From Candidatus Celaenobacter antarcticus (GTDB lineage: Bacteria; Cloacimonadota; Cloacimonadia; JGIOTU-2), in NCBI GenBank assembly GCA_030765865.1, contig JAVCDK010000029.1:1-48794 (forward strand): a DNA stretch of 48,794 bases, given 5' to 3'. The notes under the pieces are model-generated. The model ran no database searches and was not told the origin of the DNA. It saw nothing but the letters and a program-made list of their open reading frames with translations. Positions 26,437-34,994 of this stretch are shown in pieces. The position numbers and the translations under genes were made by a program. How positions within the stretch are numbered: the stretch's first letter is position 1; each line of letters starts with the position of its first letter.

Positions 26437-27529
26437 TGCTTTTCCATTCAATAAATAGTTTCTTAATCTTACTCAAAAAAACAGGATCAAAACTAGAATG
26501 TCTATATTTAGAACCATTTTTAAGAATTTGTTTAGCAAAATATGAGGGTTTTATTTCATCAATTCGATCTTCATTACAAATTGCAAATTCTATAAAGTCA
26601 TTTAATTCTTTTTTATTCTGTACAAAAATAAATGGAGCACCTTGTCCACAAGATTCCGTATTGTATGAACCATCTGTAAGAAAATATAAAAACAGTCCGT
26701 CCAGTTCCGATTTATTATAATAAAAGAACCAATTCATCTTTTTTAATTTTATAGCTGAGATTTTGGGATAGGAAAAAACTAACCTCATTTCATCACAATA
26801 TATGTAATGTGATTTGAATAATATTGTAGTATGATACATAAAAGATGCATCACCAATGAAAGAGTCATCATTTGGATAAAAATAACTAAAAACCTCTTTG
26901 TGGAGTTTTGGCTCAGAAAATTCAATCTTAAATTGTGGGAAATCTTTGTTATATGCGTGATCAACATTACCAATATCTTTAAACCAGTCATTTGGTTTTG
27001 TTAAAAGATATTTCATTCTTTCAACTGGATTTAAATCAAGTCCAAAACGTTGTTTCCACATTTTTTCTAGATGATAAAGATCAGCAGAATTATCAATTGG
27101 AGTGTTTGTGTCACCATTTCTCATATAGATATGGTATGCTTTTACCGTTTTATATCTTCTTGTTAAATAGTATGGTTTCAATGGCCTATCTTTAATTATT
27201 ACTATTTCTATAGTATGAGTATTTATGGTGATGTTTTCAAGTGAAATCTCAGGTCTAAAGCCACCGGCAAAATCACAATCTCTGATTAAACTGATGTAAT
27301 CTGCTTGAGTTTTTCTATTTGTTACATTCTCAACACCGATTACTTCATAATCATCAGTTACACCTAATATTATATATTTTTCACCAATATACAATGAGTT
27401 AGCCATACAAATAATATCTTTAATTAAATCTTGGTTTTTGTCATTTGGATAAGGTTCTTGCTTAAAATCCCAAAACTCTCCTTCTTTTTTTGTTTTAATT
27501 AAGTCAGATATGATTTTTTCTAAACTCAT
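26432..27529 (-). CDS. AlbA_2 (Schlafen-like) putative DNA-binding protein
   Basis: 365 residues. The N-terminal ~150 match the AlbA_2 domain: E-x-x-x-x-DFK near residues 17-23 (GEFWDFKQ), DIICMANS, and GEKYIILGVTDD; the family often contains a divergent nucleic-acid-binding or nuclease-like fold. The C-terminal 200 residues are not recognised. The gene is very AT-rich and stands alone, enclosed by the inverted repeat TTAAGTGCTTTT (26432-26443 and 27557-27568). A recombinase remnant lies upstream. Such genes are frequent cargo of mobile elements and may have defence roles; that is inference. GGGAG precedes the ATG. Confidence 0.75.
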   Translation of the reverse strand: MSLEKIISDLIKTKKEGEFWDFKQEPYPNDKNQDLIKDIICMANSLYIGEKYIILGVTDDYEVIGVENVTNRKTQADYISLIRDCDFAGGFRPEISLENITINTHTIEIVIIKDRPLKPYYLTRRYKTVKAYHIYMRNGDTNTPIDNSADLYHLEKMWKQRFGLDLNPVERMKYLLTKPNDWFKDIGNVDHAYNKDFPQFKIEFSEPKLHKEVFSYFYPNDDSFIGDASFMYHTTILFKSHYIYCDEMRLVFSYPKISAIKLKKMNWFFYYNKSELDGLFLYFLTDGSYNTESCGQGAPFIFVQNKKELNDFIEFAICNEDRIDEIKPSYFAKQILKNGSKYRHSSFDPVFLSKIKKLFIEWKST

Positions 27530-27556
27530 TATATTCTCCCTGAGTATCTATCTATT

Positions 27557-27568
27557 AAAAGCACTTAA
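27557..27568. repeat. 5' boundary inverted repeat of the AlbA_2 unit
   Basis: AAAAGCACTTAA here is the exact reverse complement of TTAAGTGCTTTT at 26432-26443. On the gene strand the unit begins TTAAGTGC and ends GCACTTAAC, the relation expected between the two halves of an attC core in a cassette. Confidence 0.7.
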
Positions 27569-27582
27569 TGTGTGTATCCCCG

Positions 27583-27657
27583 AACAAGTTCGTGGATATT
27601 TCCATTAAATTTCTCAAAAAGTTCGTATATACATCCATATAGGAGTTATATACGAAC
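27583..27657. repeat. GTTCG inverted repeats beside the recombinase remnant
   Basis: A CGAACAAGTTCG palindrome near 27583-27594 is followed by a perfect 11-bp inverted repeat GTTCGTATATA (27621-27631)/TATATACGAAC (27647-27657). The position between a recombinase stub and the gene cassette makes it a candidate recombinase binding (attI-like) region or an operator. Confidence 0.55.
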
Positions 27658-27675
27658 ATGCTCATTGTTTTGACA

Positions 27676-27831
27676 TTATTTATCATCTAACTTCAAATTA
27701 TCTAAAGGACTTTTAATTTTACTTTTTGCAGTTCTTGTTACATGTGTATAAATTTCAGTAGTTTTAAAACTTTTATGTCCCAACAATTCTTGAATATATC
27801 TTAAATCAGTAAAATACTCCGACTTTCTCAT
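27676..27831 (-). pseudogene. C-terminal stub of a tyrosine recombinase/integrase
   Basis: The minus-strand frame reads DLRYIQELLGHKSFKTT, then EIYTHVTR, then KSPLDNLKLDDK and a stop. The LGH box and the nucleophilic Tyr in EIYTHV are those of tyrosine recombinases, and the SPLD tail is like that of integron integrases. Only about 43 residues are homologous; the upstream part is missing and the frame closes by about 27870, so it is a truncated remnant. It lies directly upstream of the AlbA_2 unit and on the same strand. Confidence 0.8.
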
Positions 27832-28423
27832 TTCAATCTGCATATTCAGTCGACCCTCTAAAGTTTTGGGATATTGTTAAATAATGTTTATTTGCGTCAA
27901 GATAATTCTCAACAGTCTGAGTACTTGTCATAAGCTTGGCGAGTCATATCCGTCAGCCAGCGGAGAAGACTGATCGCAGAGCTTGTGATAAGTACGTCCA
28001 TTCTATAATATGAGCGGCCATGGATCACTCCGTGACGAGTAAGATGAATCATGAATGCAGAACACCGATTTAAGATTTAAAAAGGAACTCGGGCTGGACT
28101 TCATAGTCCGCAGGCAGGCGGTATGGAGTTCAGTACGAGAATATTGAATATTTACCCCGAACTCCACATCTCGATACTCTCGATATAGAAGTCCAGTTTC
28201 CGATGTGAGGTATCAGCTCCATCAACGATTATCAACATCATCTGTGAAATCTATGTTCGATTTTATTTATCTTTCTCGTTCCTAAGTTGTACTTGGGAAC
28301 GAATAATTAATATTTATTGGATTACCAAGTCCAACTTGGTAACCAGAGGTCTTTAATCGGTGTTGATGAGCCTTTTGTCAAGAACGAAATTTGTTTTCTC
28401 AGATTAATCTAATTTCCAAAAAC
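27832..28423. repeat. Non-coding gap with three dispersed repeats
   Basis: No gene. It contains a block near 28011-28088 related to 4994-5071, the nested inverted repeat at 28091-28195 related to 1178-1290, and two CGTTCC/ACCAAG palindromes (28277-28301, with arms CGTTCCTAAGT/ACTTGGGAACG, and 28322-28342, with arms TTACCAAGT/ACTTGGTAA). TTGACA at 28424-28429 is a likely promoter element of murI. Confidence 0.65.
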
Positions 28424-28458
28424 TTGACATCCAAACGTAACCAAACCGTTTCAAATAT

Positions 28459-29277
28459 ATGAATAATCCTATTGGTATATTTGATTCTGGGGTTGGAGGA
28501 CTCACTGTTTTCCACGCAATTCAAAAGGCATTGCCCCACCAGCATATTGTCTATTTTGGTGATACGGCTCGTGTGCCGTATGGCTCAAAATCCCAGCGAA
28601 CCATCATACAATATTCTTTGCAAAATATGATTTTTCTATTGCAGCAAAAAATCGAGCTCCTCGTGGTGGCGTGCAATACATCATCCGCCTATGCCCTGGA
28701 GGAGTTGAGAAAACACAGCGATATTCCGATCATTGGTGTGATCGAGCCGGGTGCAAAGAAAGCGCTGAATGTTACAGACAATAAGAAAATCGGCGTGATC
28801 GGCACGGAAGGTACTATTAAAAGTGGTTCCTATGAAAAGGCATTGAGATCATTGGATGAAACGTGCACAGTGTTCAGTAAACCTACTCCTCTACTTGTAC
28901 CGCTGGTGGAAGAGAACTGGATTCATCATAGGGTCACCAAGGAAATCATTGAAGAATATTTGCAGGATTTTCTCAATAAAGATATCGATACGATCATCAT
29001 GGGGTGTACACACTATCCGGTGTTGAAGCAGGTCATTCAGGAGGTTGTAGGTGATAAAATTACTCTTGTGGATTCTGCAGAATCAATTGCGCGTGAGTTG
29101 AAAAAATTGTATTCTGCGAAGTCGGTTCAAAAAATATCCGGGAAATATAATTTCTTCGTAAGCGATAATCCCGAAAAATTCAAAATACTTGGAAGGCAGA
29201 TTTTGGGCGAGGAGCTGGACAGGGTAGAGAAAGTCTTTTTCTCGGATGCCTGGGTCATGGACACTTTTGAGAAATAA
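28459..29277 (+). CDS. murI: Glutamate racemase
   Basis: Supplies D-glutamate for peptidoglycan. The N-terminal IGIFDSGVGGLTV (5-17) and the two catalytic cysteines, Cys72 in VVACNTSSA and Cys183 in MGCTHYP, are all present, as is the FGDTARVPYG block. The 272-residue length is typical. No Shine-Dalgarno sequence is visible before ATG 28459, and the TTGACA box ends only 29 bp upstream, so the mRNA may have a very short leader. The next gene follows after 5 bp. Confidence 0.93.
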   Translation: MNNPIGIFDSGVGGLTVFHAIQKALPHQHIVYFGDTARVPYGSKSQRTIIQYSLQNMIFLLQQKIELLVVACNTSSAYALEELRKHSDIPIIGVIEPGAKKALNVTDNKKIGVIGTEGTIKSGSYEKALRSLDETCTVFSKPTPLLVPLVEENWIHHRVTKEIIEEYLQDFLNKDIDTIIMGCTHYPVLKQVIQEVVGDKITLVDSAESIARELKKLYSAKSVQKISGKYNFFVSDNPEKFKILGRQILGEELDRVEKVFFSDAWVMDTFEK

Positions 29278-29282
29278 TAATT

Positions 29283-29996
29283 ATGGATATCATTGAAAAT
29301 CAGATACAGGAGCTTCTTCGAGACCGCAGTTCCGGTTCACAAGAACTTGCAGAAAAAGCGCTGAAAATAATCAAACGGCTGTACTCCGCTGGAAATACTG
29401 CTTCGAGAATTAATAATTTTTTAGAAAAAACTGCAGAGCGATTTCCCCAAATGGTTGCGATTATTAAACTCAAAGAGCATTTTTCTGATGAAATTTCTGA
29501 CAAAACTATCCATGAGTTTGAAAATCTTTTATCAGATAAATCCTATATTGAGAATGCCTCACTTCTCTTTGATACAACTAAAAAAATTATCACATTCAGC
29601 AGAAGTTCCGCAGTTGAAGATGTGATCATTTATTATAAAAAATATGTAGATAAAGTAACCTGTTGCCATTCACTCCCGCTTGGAGAAGGTAAGAAATTTG
29701 CTGAAGATCTCAAGAAAAATATGATTAGTTCTCAATTAGTTGAGGATGGAGAACTTTCCCGTTTTATTCCAGATTCCGATTTCATGCTTCTCGGCGCAGA
29801 TGCCATTACGGAAGATTTATTTGTGAATAAAGTTGGCACATTACAGGCGGTTCTTCTTGCTCAACATTTCAAAAAACCCGTTTATGTCATATCCTCGTCG
29901 TTGAAGAAAATTAAGAAAAGCGACTATTCTTTAGAAAAACTTGGACAATATTTCGAAGCAATTGACAATTCATTAATCACTGATTTCATATATTAA
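29283..29996 (+). CDS. Short eIF-2B alpha/beta/delta-like protein
   Basis: 237 residues. The C-terminal half has the IF-2B family signature: FMLLGADAITEDLFVNKVGT, followed by AVLLAQHFKKPVYVISSSLK. Members include methylthioribose-1-phosphate isomerase, ribose-1,5-bisphosphate isomerase and eukaryotic eIF2B subunits, usually 300-370 residues. This one is clearly shorter, with a reduced N-terminal helical region, so I do not assign a substrate. It sits 5 bp after murI and 15 bp before the urocanase and is probably co-transcribed with both. Confidence 0.75.
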   Translation: MDIIENQIQELLRDRSSGSQELAEKALKIIKRLYSAGNTASRINNFLEKTAERFPQMVAIIKLKEHFSDEISDKTIHEFENLLSDKSYIENASLLFDTTKKIITFSRSSAVEDVIIYYKKYVDKVTCCHSLPLGEGKKFAEDLKKNMISSQLVEDGELSRFIPDSDFMLLGADAITEDLFVNKVGTLQAVLLAQHFKKPVYVISSSLKKIKKSDYSLEKLGQYFEAIDNSLITDFIY

Positions 29997-30011
29997 ATAT
30001 TCGAGGAGTTT

Positions 30012-32033
30012 ATGCAATCTAATGTAAATGTTTCTAAAGCCATGACTATCACATTACCAAAGGAATTACCTCCTGAGCCAGTTTTCAAAGAAGGCATCAG
30101 GAGAGCGCCGGATAGGGGATTGAATCTCTCAAAAAACGAGATCAAAACTGCTTTGAAGAATGCATTGCGATATATTCCCGCGGAATTGCATGAAAAACTT
30201 GCACCTGAATTTCTTGAGGAGTTGAAAAGCCGTGGGCGCATTTATGGATACCGCTATCGTCCGCAGGGAGAGATAAAAGCAAAACCCATTCATGAATATA
30301 AGGGAAATACTCTTGAAGGTAAAGCGCTGCAAGTCATGATCGACAATAATCTCGATTTCGAAGTGGCACTTTATCCCTATGAGCTTGTAACTTACGGAGA
30401 AAGCGGTCAGGTCTGTCAGAACTGGATGCAGTACCTGCTAATCAAGAAATATCTCGAAGTTATGACCGATCATCAGACACTCGTTGTTGCTTCGGGGCAC
30501 CCGCTTGGATTGTTCCCTTCCCGGCAGGAAAGTCCGCGTGTAATAAGCACGAACGGTTTAATGGTCGGCATGTTTGATAATTCTGCTGATTTTAAAGCAG
30601 CAGCAGCAATGGGCGTCACAAACTATGGACAAATGACTGCAGGTGGCTGGATGTATATTGGTCCTCAGGGAATTGTGCACGGAACTTATATTACGCTTCT
30701 GAATGCAGGTAGAATGTATCTTGATATTCCTGAAGATGAAGATTTGAAAGGAAAAGTGTTCATGACTTCAGGACTTGGAGGCATGAGCGGCGCACAGGCA
30801 AAAGCAGTCGAGATCGTAGGCGGTGTCGGTGTGATCGCAGAAGTCGATCTGTCACGAATCCAAACGCGACATGAACAGGGCTGGCTTTCTAAATATTCTG
30901 ATAATTTGGAAGAAATCGTTAACTGGATGCAGGAAAGCAAAACAAAAGGAGAAGCGGTTTCGATCGGATATTATGGAAATGTTGTTGATCTTTTGCAATA
31001 CTTTGTTGATAATAATATTAAAATCGAGCTTCTATCTGATCAAACCTCATGTCATGCAGTATATGAGGGCGGCTATACTCCTCAGGGAGTGAGCTTTGAA
31101 GAAGGGCGCAAGCTTCTAAAAAATGATATTAACGCTTTCAAAAAGAAAGTGGATGAATCGCTTATTGCTCATTATGAACTGATAAAAAAAATGAGTGCGA
31201 GCGGTACTTTTTTCTGGGATTATGGCAACAGTTTCATGAAAGCGGTTTTTGATGCAGGAGCGAGTGATATAGCAAAAAACGGAGAAAACACAAAAGATGG
31301 CTTCATCTTTCCGTCCTACGTTGAAAATATAATGGGACCTATCTGTTTTGACTATGGTTACGGACCATACCGCTGGGTGTGCTTGAGCGGAAAACCTGGA
31401 GATCTGCACAAAACAGACCTCGCTGCCATGGAATGCATCGATCCGACCCGAAGAGCTCAGGATAGAGATAATTACCACTGGATAAAGAACGCTGAAGAAA
31501 ACAAACTGGTTGTCGGCTCTCAGGCGCGAATTCTATATGCTGATGCACAAGGTAGAATTAAGATAGCACTAAAATTCAATGAAATGGTTCGAAATAGGGA
31601 TGTCGGTTCAATCATAATAGGAAGAGATCATCATGACACAGGCGGTACTGACTCACCCTACAGGGAAACTGCAAATATCAAAGATGGAAGCAATGTGTGT
31701 GCAGATATGTCGATCCACTGCTTTGCAGGGAATGTGGCACGGGGAATGACACTCGTGGTCGAGAGCAACGGCGGCGGCGTGGGTGTCGGGAAAGCTTTCA
31801 ATGGGGGATTCGGACTTGTGCTCGATGGTAGCTCAAGAGTCGATGAAGTGATTAAATCTGCGCTCGATTGGGATGTAATGGGAGGTGTAGCGCGCAGATC
31901 GTGGGCACGAAATCCTCATGCAATAGAAACATCCATCGAATGGAACGAAAGAAATAAAAATAAAGGACATATAACACTGCCCTTCATCCCTGATGAAGGA
32001 CTGATCGACGAACTGGTAGAGAAAGAGTTTTGA
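30012..32033 (+). CDS. hutU: Urocanate hydratase (urocanase)
   Basis: Converts urocanate to 4-imidazolone-5-propionate in histidine breakdown, with NAD+ as tightly bound cofactor. Recognised blocks: SGQVCQNWMQYLL, VASGHPLGLFPS, NYGQMTAGGWMYIGPQGIVH, the dinucleotide loop TSGLGGMSGAQ, FDYGYGPYRWVCLSG near the active-site Cys, and a GRDHHDTGG segment. The product is 673 residues, the long form of the family (common forms are ~550-560). No hutH, hutI or hutG is nearby. GAGGAG precedes ATG 30012. Confidence 0.93.
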   Translation: MQSNVNVSKAMTITLPKELPPEPVFKEGIRRAPDRGLNLSKNEIKTALKNALRYIPAELHEKLAPEFLEELKSRGRIYGYRYRPQGEIKAKPIHEYKGNTLEGKALQVMIDNNLDFEVALYPYELVTYGESGQVCQNWMQYLLIKKYLEVMTDHQTLVVASGHPLGLFPSRQESPRVISTNGLMVGMFDNSADFKAAAAMGVTNYGQMTAGGWMYIGPQGIVHGTYITLLNAGRMYLDIPEDEDLKGKVFMTSGLGGMSGAQAKAVEIVGGVGVIAEVDLSRIQTRHEQGWLSKYSDNLEEIVNWMQESKTKGEAVSIGYYGNVVDLLQYFVDNNIKIELLSDQTSCHAVYEGGYTPQGVSFEEGRKLLKNDINAFKKKVDESLIAHYELIKKMSASGTFFWDYGNSFMKAVFDAGASDIAKNGENTKDGFIFPSYVENIMGPICFDYGYGPYRWVCLSGKPGDLHKTDLAAMECIDPTRRAQDRDNYHWIKNAEENKLVVGSQARILYADAQGRIKIALKFNEMVRNRDVGSIIIGRDHHDTGGTDSPYRETANIKDGSNVCADMSIHCFAGNVARGMTLVVESNGGGVGVGKAFNGGFGLVLDGSSRVDEVIKSALDWDVMGGVARRSWARNPHAIETSIEWNERNKNKGHITLPFIPDEGLIDELVEKEF

Positions 32034-32313
32034 TTGAATATTCTTTGAGTTAGTCATTTTTCTCGTTCCCAAAGTCCTCTTTGGGAATGAAGTAAGTTTT
32101 ACGTTTAAGAATGTTCTTTCTTTTACCTTGATGCAAAAGAAAGAACCAAATAAAAGATCAAGACTGCATGAAAATTATCTAAACTATCTTATGAAAGCTA
32201 TTCGATACCAAACTCATCCCGAAAAGAGGGATTCAGACATGGTATCTTATTTACGCTTTCATTGCGACATTTCTTCACGATAATTTCCATGAGGTCGTTT
32301 TAACAATCTTTTT
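32034..32313. repeat. Gap with two hairpin repeats
   Basis: CGTTCCCAAAG/CTTTGGGAATG (32064-32089) belongs to the CGTTCC palindrome family. A perfect 12-bp stem GTTCTTTCTTTT (32113-32124)/AAAAGAAAGAAC (32135-32146) with a 10-nt loop follows and is trailed by an AT-rich run. Sequence of this second type is, from memory, widely dispersed in other FCB and related genomes. Confidence 0.65.
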
Positions 32314-33189
32314 TTAATCCGAAGAATAAACAATTAAGTTTACAGCACGTACAAAATTCTGTGGTCTGTCTTTTATAATACCTCTTATTTGAAATTGAAT
32401 GTTCAACAAATCCAATGCAAAACCAAGAAGGATATTAAGCGTTCTACAGAACAATAAATCTTTATCATTCTCATTAATATTATCAATTTGCATAGGATCC
32501 CAATGATTATATGCACTTAAAAGCGAAAGATTTTTTCTAAATGGTGAATTCTTTAAATTAATACAATCTTTTGCTGTATCTCCTGCTATTTTAGAACGGT
32601 TTGACCATTGTATATTATCTTTATCTTTATTTGTGGGAAAATAATTCGGATGACCTCTCCAATTATTTTTTTGAAATGGCAATTCACCCCAATGGTTATA
32701 TCTGGGAATTGAATATTCTAATTCTTTCTTTTTTTTCTTTAAATTCTCAATGCTAATATCTCTGAAAAAAATATCTTTTTTCCACACATTTATATTGTAT
32801 TGAAGTTGTTCTATAAAATATTTTTTGCCGAAATAAAAAAATCTTTCAGATATATCTTCTACTTTTTTAGGTTCATCTTTATAAAATGAATACATCCAAA
32901 GATTGTCTACTATTAATTCCTGATAATTTCTGGATAATGTAAAAATTTGATTTAAGTAATTTGAATTTAAATGACATATTGCAGATAAATTGTTGAAAAT
33001 GGTGTCACAAGAAATTGCAATAAAATTTCCATAATTTGGATATTTTTTTTCAGTAAAATATTTCATTATCTCGTATCTGCGATCACTCAATTCTTGATTA
33101 ATAAGCTCTTTAGCTTCTAATAATTCTTTTTTTGTTGGGCAGTTCACATCTTCTCTTATCATCTTGTTTGGATTTAATATTGTATTCAT
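32314..33189 (-). CDS. Hypothetical protein, accessory gene
   Basis: 291 residues, not recognised with certainty. The mostly helical N-terminal half contains LNQIFTLSRNYQELIVDNLWMY, loosely like the DUF5677 pattern of helices carrying R/E pairs; the C-terminal half has HWGELPF and AYNHWDP. No signal peptide or membrane segment. Very high AT content, Asn/Lys/Ile-rich composition and minus orientation between plus-strand core genes suggest recent acquisition. Function unknown. Confidence 0.6.
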   Translation of the reverse strand: MNTILNPNKMIREDVNCPTKKELLEAKELINQELSDRRYEIMKYFTEKKYPNYGNFIAISCDTIFNNLSAICHLNSNYLNQIFTLSRNYQELIVDNLWMYSFYKDEPKKVEDISERFFYFGKKYFIEQLQYNINVWKKDIFFRDISIENLKKKKKELEYSIPRYNHWGELPFQKNNWRGHPNYFPTNKDKDNIQWSNRSKIAGDTAKDCINLKNSPFRKNLSLLSAYNHWDPMQIDNINENDKDLLFCRTLNILLGFALDLLNIQFQIRGIIKDRPQNFVRAVNLIVYSSD

Positions 33190-33397
33190 AGTTTTTCCTT
33201 TTTTCTAAGAATCTTTGTTGATACTAATAAATTACTTGTTCTACATGTGAAGTCAATATAAAATATGTCCTAATATTATGATAAATCAAATTGCTTTTTC
33301 TTTCGGACCAATCAGATATATATGACAGAATACTAAAACATTTGACATAAATATCTCATTTAAAATATGGGTAAAGTATTGAGAAATAGGAGAAACA

Positions 33398-33859
33398 ATG
33401 AAAAAAACTCATTTCGAATCTGCAGAAGATATACTACAGTTCGCTATTGAACGAGAAGAAGATGCCTATAATTTTTATAATGAATGGGCAGAAAAGGTTA
33501 AAAATCCGGCAATTGGAAAAATGCTGATCGATCTGTCAAAGCAGGAGCTGGGACATAAAAATAGACTTGAAAATCTGAAGATAAAGGGTTCTCTCATTCC
33601 CTCAAACAACAAGATTACAGATATGAAAATTGCCGAATATCTTGTTGATATTCCACCTTCTGAAGATATGGATTATCAGCAGGCACTCACGCTTGCGATG
33701 CATAGAGAGCAGGCATCGGTAAACCTGTACAAAACACTTGCAAAGGTTGCTCCGAATGATGAAATTCAGGATATCTTCCTGACCCTTGTCGAGGAAGAGG
33801 TGAATCACAAAGCACGTCTTGAAGATGAGTATGATGAGAATATCTTGAGGGATAATTAG
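33398..33859 (+). CDS. Rubrerythrin-like di-iron protein
   Basis: 153 residues with the four-helix ferritin-like pattern: Glu in AIEREEDAYNFY, E-x-x-H in KQELGHKNRLE, Glu in AMHREQASVNLY and E-x-x-x-H in EEEVNHKARLE, giving the ligands of a di-iron site. There is no C-terminal rubredoxin domain, so it is a short-form rubrerythrin relative. In anaerobes such proteins reduce peroxide. A peroxiredoxin gene follows 48 bp later, and a shared oxidative-stress role is likely. AGGAG precedes the start and TTGACA lies at 33342-33347. Confidence 0.85.
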   Translation: MKKTHFESAEDILQFAIEREEDAYNFYNEWAEKVKNPAIGKMLIDLSKQELGHKNRLENLKIKGSLIPSNNKITDMKIAEYLVDIPPSEDMDYQQALTLAMHREQASVNLYKTLAKVAPNDEIQDIFLTLVEEEVNHKARLEDEYDENILRDN

Positions 33860-33907
33860 TAGAAAAAATCTGGTTTCCATGGATAAGGCATTTATGCAAG
33901 GAGAAAA

Positions 33908-34369
33908 ATGCAAGATATAAATATTGGTGATCTCGCTCCCGATTTCACTTTAAAAGATCACCATAGTAAAGAATTTTGTTTGTCGGAAATGAGAGGGAAA
34001 AAAGTGCTGCTCTCGTTTCATCCTCTTGCGTGGACAAAGGTATGTGCAGAGCAAATGAAATCTTTGGAAGCAAATAAAAAAGTTTTTGACGAACTTAATA
34101 CAGTTGCAGTCGGCTTCAGCGTGGATACAGTTCCTTGCAAGCATGCATGGGCAAAAGAACTCAAGGTCTGGAATATTTCTCTTCTTTGTGATTTCTGGCC
34201 TCATGGGCAGGTCGCTGAAAAGTATGGAATGTTCCGAGAAGAACAGGGTTTTACTGAACGGGCAAATATCATTATAGATGAAAAAGGCATAGTGATATTT
34301 ATTAAAGTTTACGAAATTCCTACGCTTCCTGACATTCAGGAAATAATTGAATTTCTTGAGAGCTCATAA
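33908..34369 (+). CDS. Peroxiredoxin (AhpC/TSA family)
   Basis: 153 residues, thioredoxin fold. The peroxidatic motif reads PLAWTKVC with Pro39, Thr43 and Cys46 (P-x-x-x-T-x-x-C). The start IGDLAPDFTLKDH and the segment WPHGQVAEKYGMF are typical. A resolving cysteine is not obvious; Cys134-equivalent positions are absent, but other Cys occur at PCKH and LLCDF. Reduces hydroperoxides in the cytosol. AAGGAG precedes the ATG. Confidence 0.88.
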   Translation: MQDINIGDLAPDFTLKDHHSKEFCLSEMRGKKVLLSFHPLAWTKVCAEQMKSLEANKKVFDELNTVAVGFSVDTVPCKHAWAKELKVWNISLLCDFWPHGQVAEKYGMFREEQGFTERANIIIDEKGIVIFIKVYEIPTLPDIQEIIEFLESS

Positions 34370-34383
34370 ATTTTGGAGGTGTG

Positions 34384-34983
34384 ATGAAAGCTTTCTTAAC
34401 TTGTTTTTTCAGTGTTATTCTTTTACTTGGATGTGTTTCTGTAAATCATTTTGAGTATAAAAATGTGACGTATAAAGAAATTCAGAAGCTAGCGTTCGGC
34501 TACGGTTTCTCAAAGTCCATGAATGAAGGAATGGCAAAGAAAATGGCTGAAGCAATTGCACGGAAAAACATCGCGGAGCAGCTTGCAGGTATGCATTTCG
34601 TATATACGCATATGAACGGGGAGATGGAGATGAAACTCAGTATCCGCAACGTCACACTAAATAATATTGAACTGGATAAAACTATCCGGTTGGACAAGAC
34701 CGGGGTGCTCATATCAGTGCTCCGGTTTGAAGGAAAGATACAAAAACCGATTGGCGCGGGCGTTCTATTCAGTGAAATGAAAACACAATTTTCCGACGAT
34801 CTGCTTAAAATTTCCAAAAGCAGAACGAATGTCCTGCAGGAAACGATCTCATCTCAATTCCCCAAAGCTCATGAAGTCCGAGGATTTATTCTTATTGATA
34901 CAACTGATGTTGGCTGGACCACTCATACGGGAGTGATCCAATATTATGAAAGCTATTTAGTCGTTATCGAATCAGTGATATAA
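34384..34983 (+). CDS. Putative lipoprotein
   Basis: 199 residues from ATG 34384, placed 4 bp after GGAGG; a GTG at 34381 is in frame but too close to the site. The signal ends in a lipobox-like LLLGC. The following region AKKMAEAIARKNIAEQLAG has the amphipathic helix seen at the front of LPP20-like lipoproteins, and the rest alternates strands. No function can be given. Short gaps link it to the peroxiredoxin upstream and the beta-helix lipoprotein downstream. Confidence 0.65.
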   Translation: MKAFLTCFFSVILLLGCVSVNHFEYKNVTYKEIQKLAFGYGFSKSMNEGMAKKMAEAIARKNIAEQLAGMHFVYTHMNGEMEMKLSIRNVTLNNIELDKTIRLDKTGVLISVLRFEGKIQKPIGAGVLFSEMKTQFSDDLLKISKSRTNVLQETISSQFPKAHEVRGFILIDTTDVGWTTHTGVIQYYESYLVVIESVI

Positions 34984-34994
34984 TAGGAGGTATC

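Noticed and set aside
27621-27657. Inverted repeat considered as a CRISPR repeat
   Set aside because: It occurs once, with no regular spacers and no cas genes.
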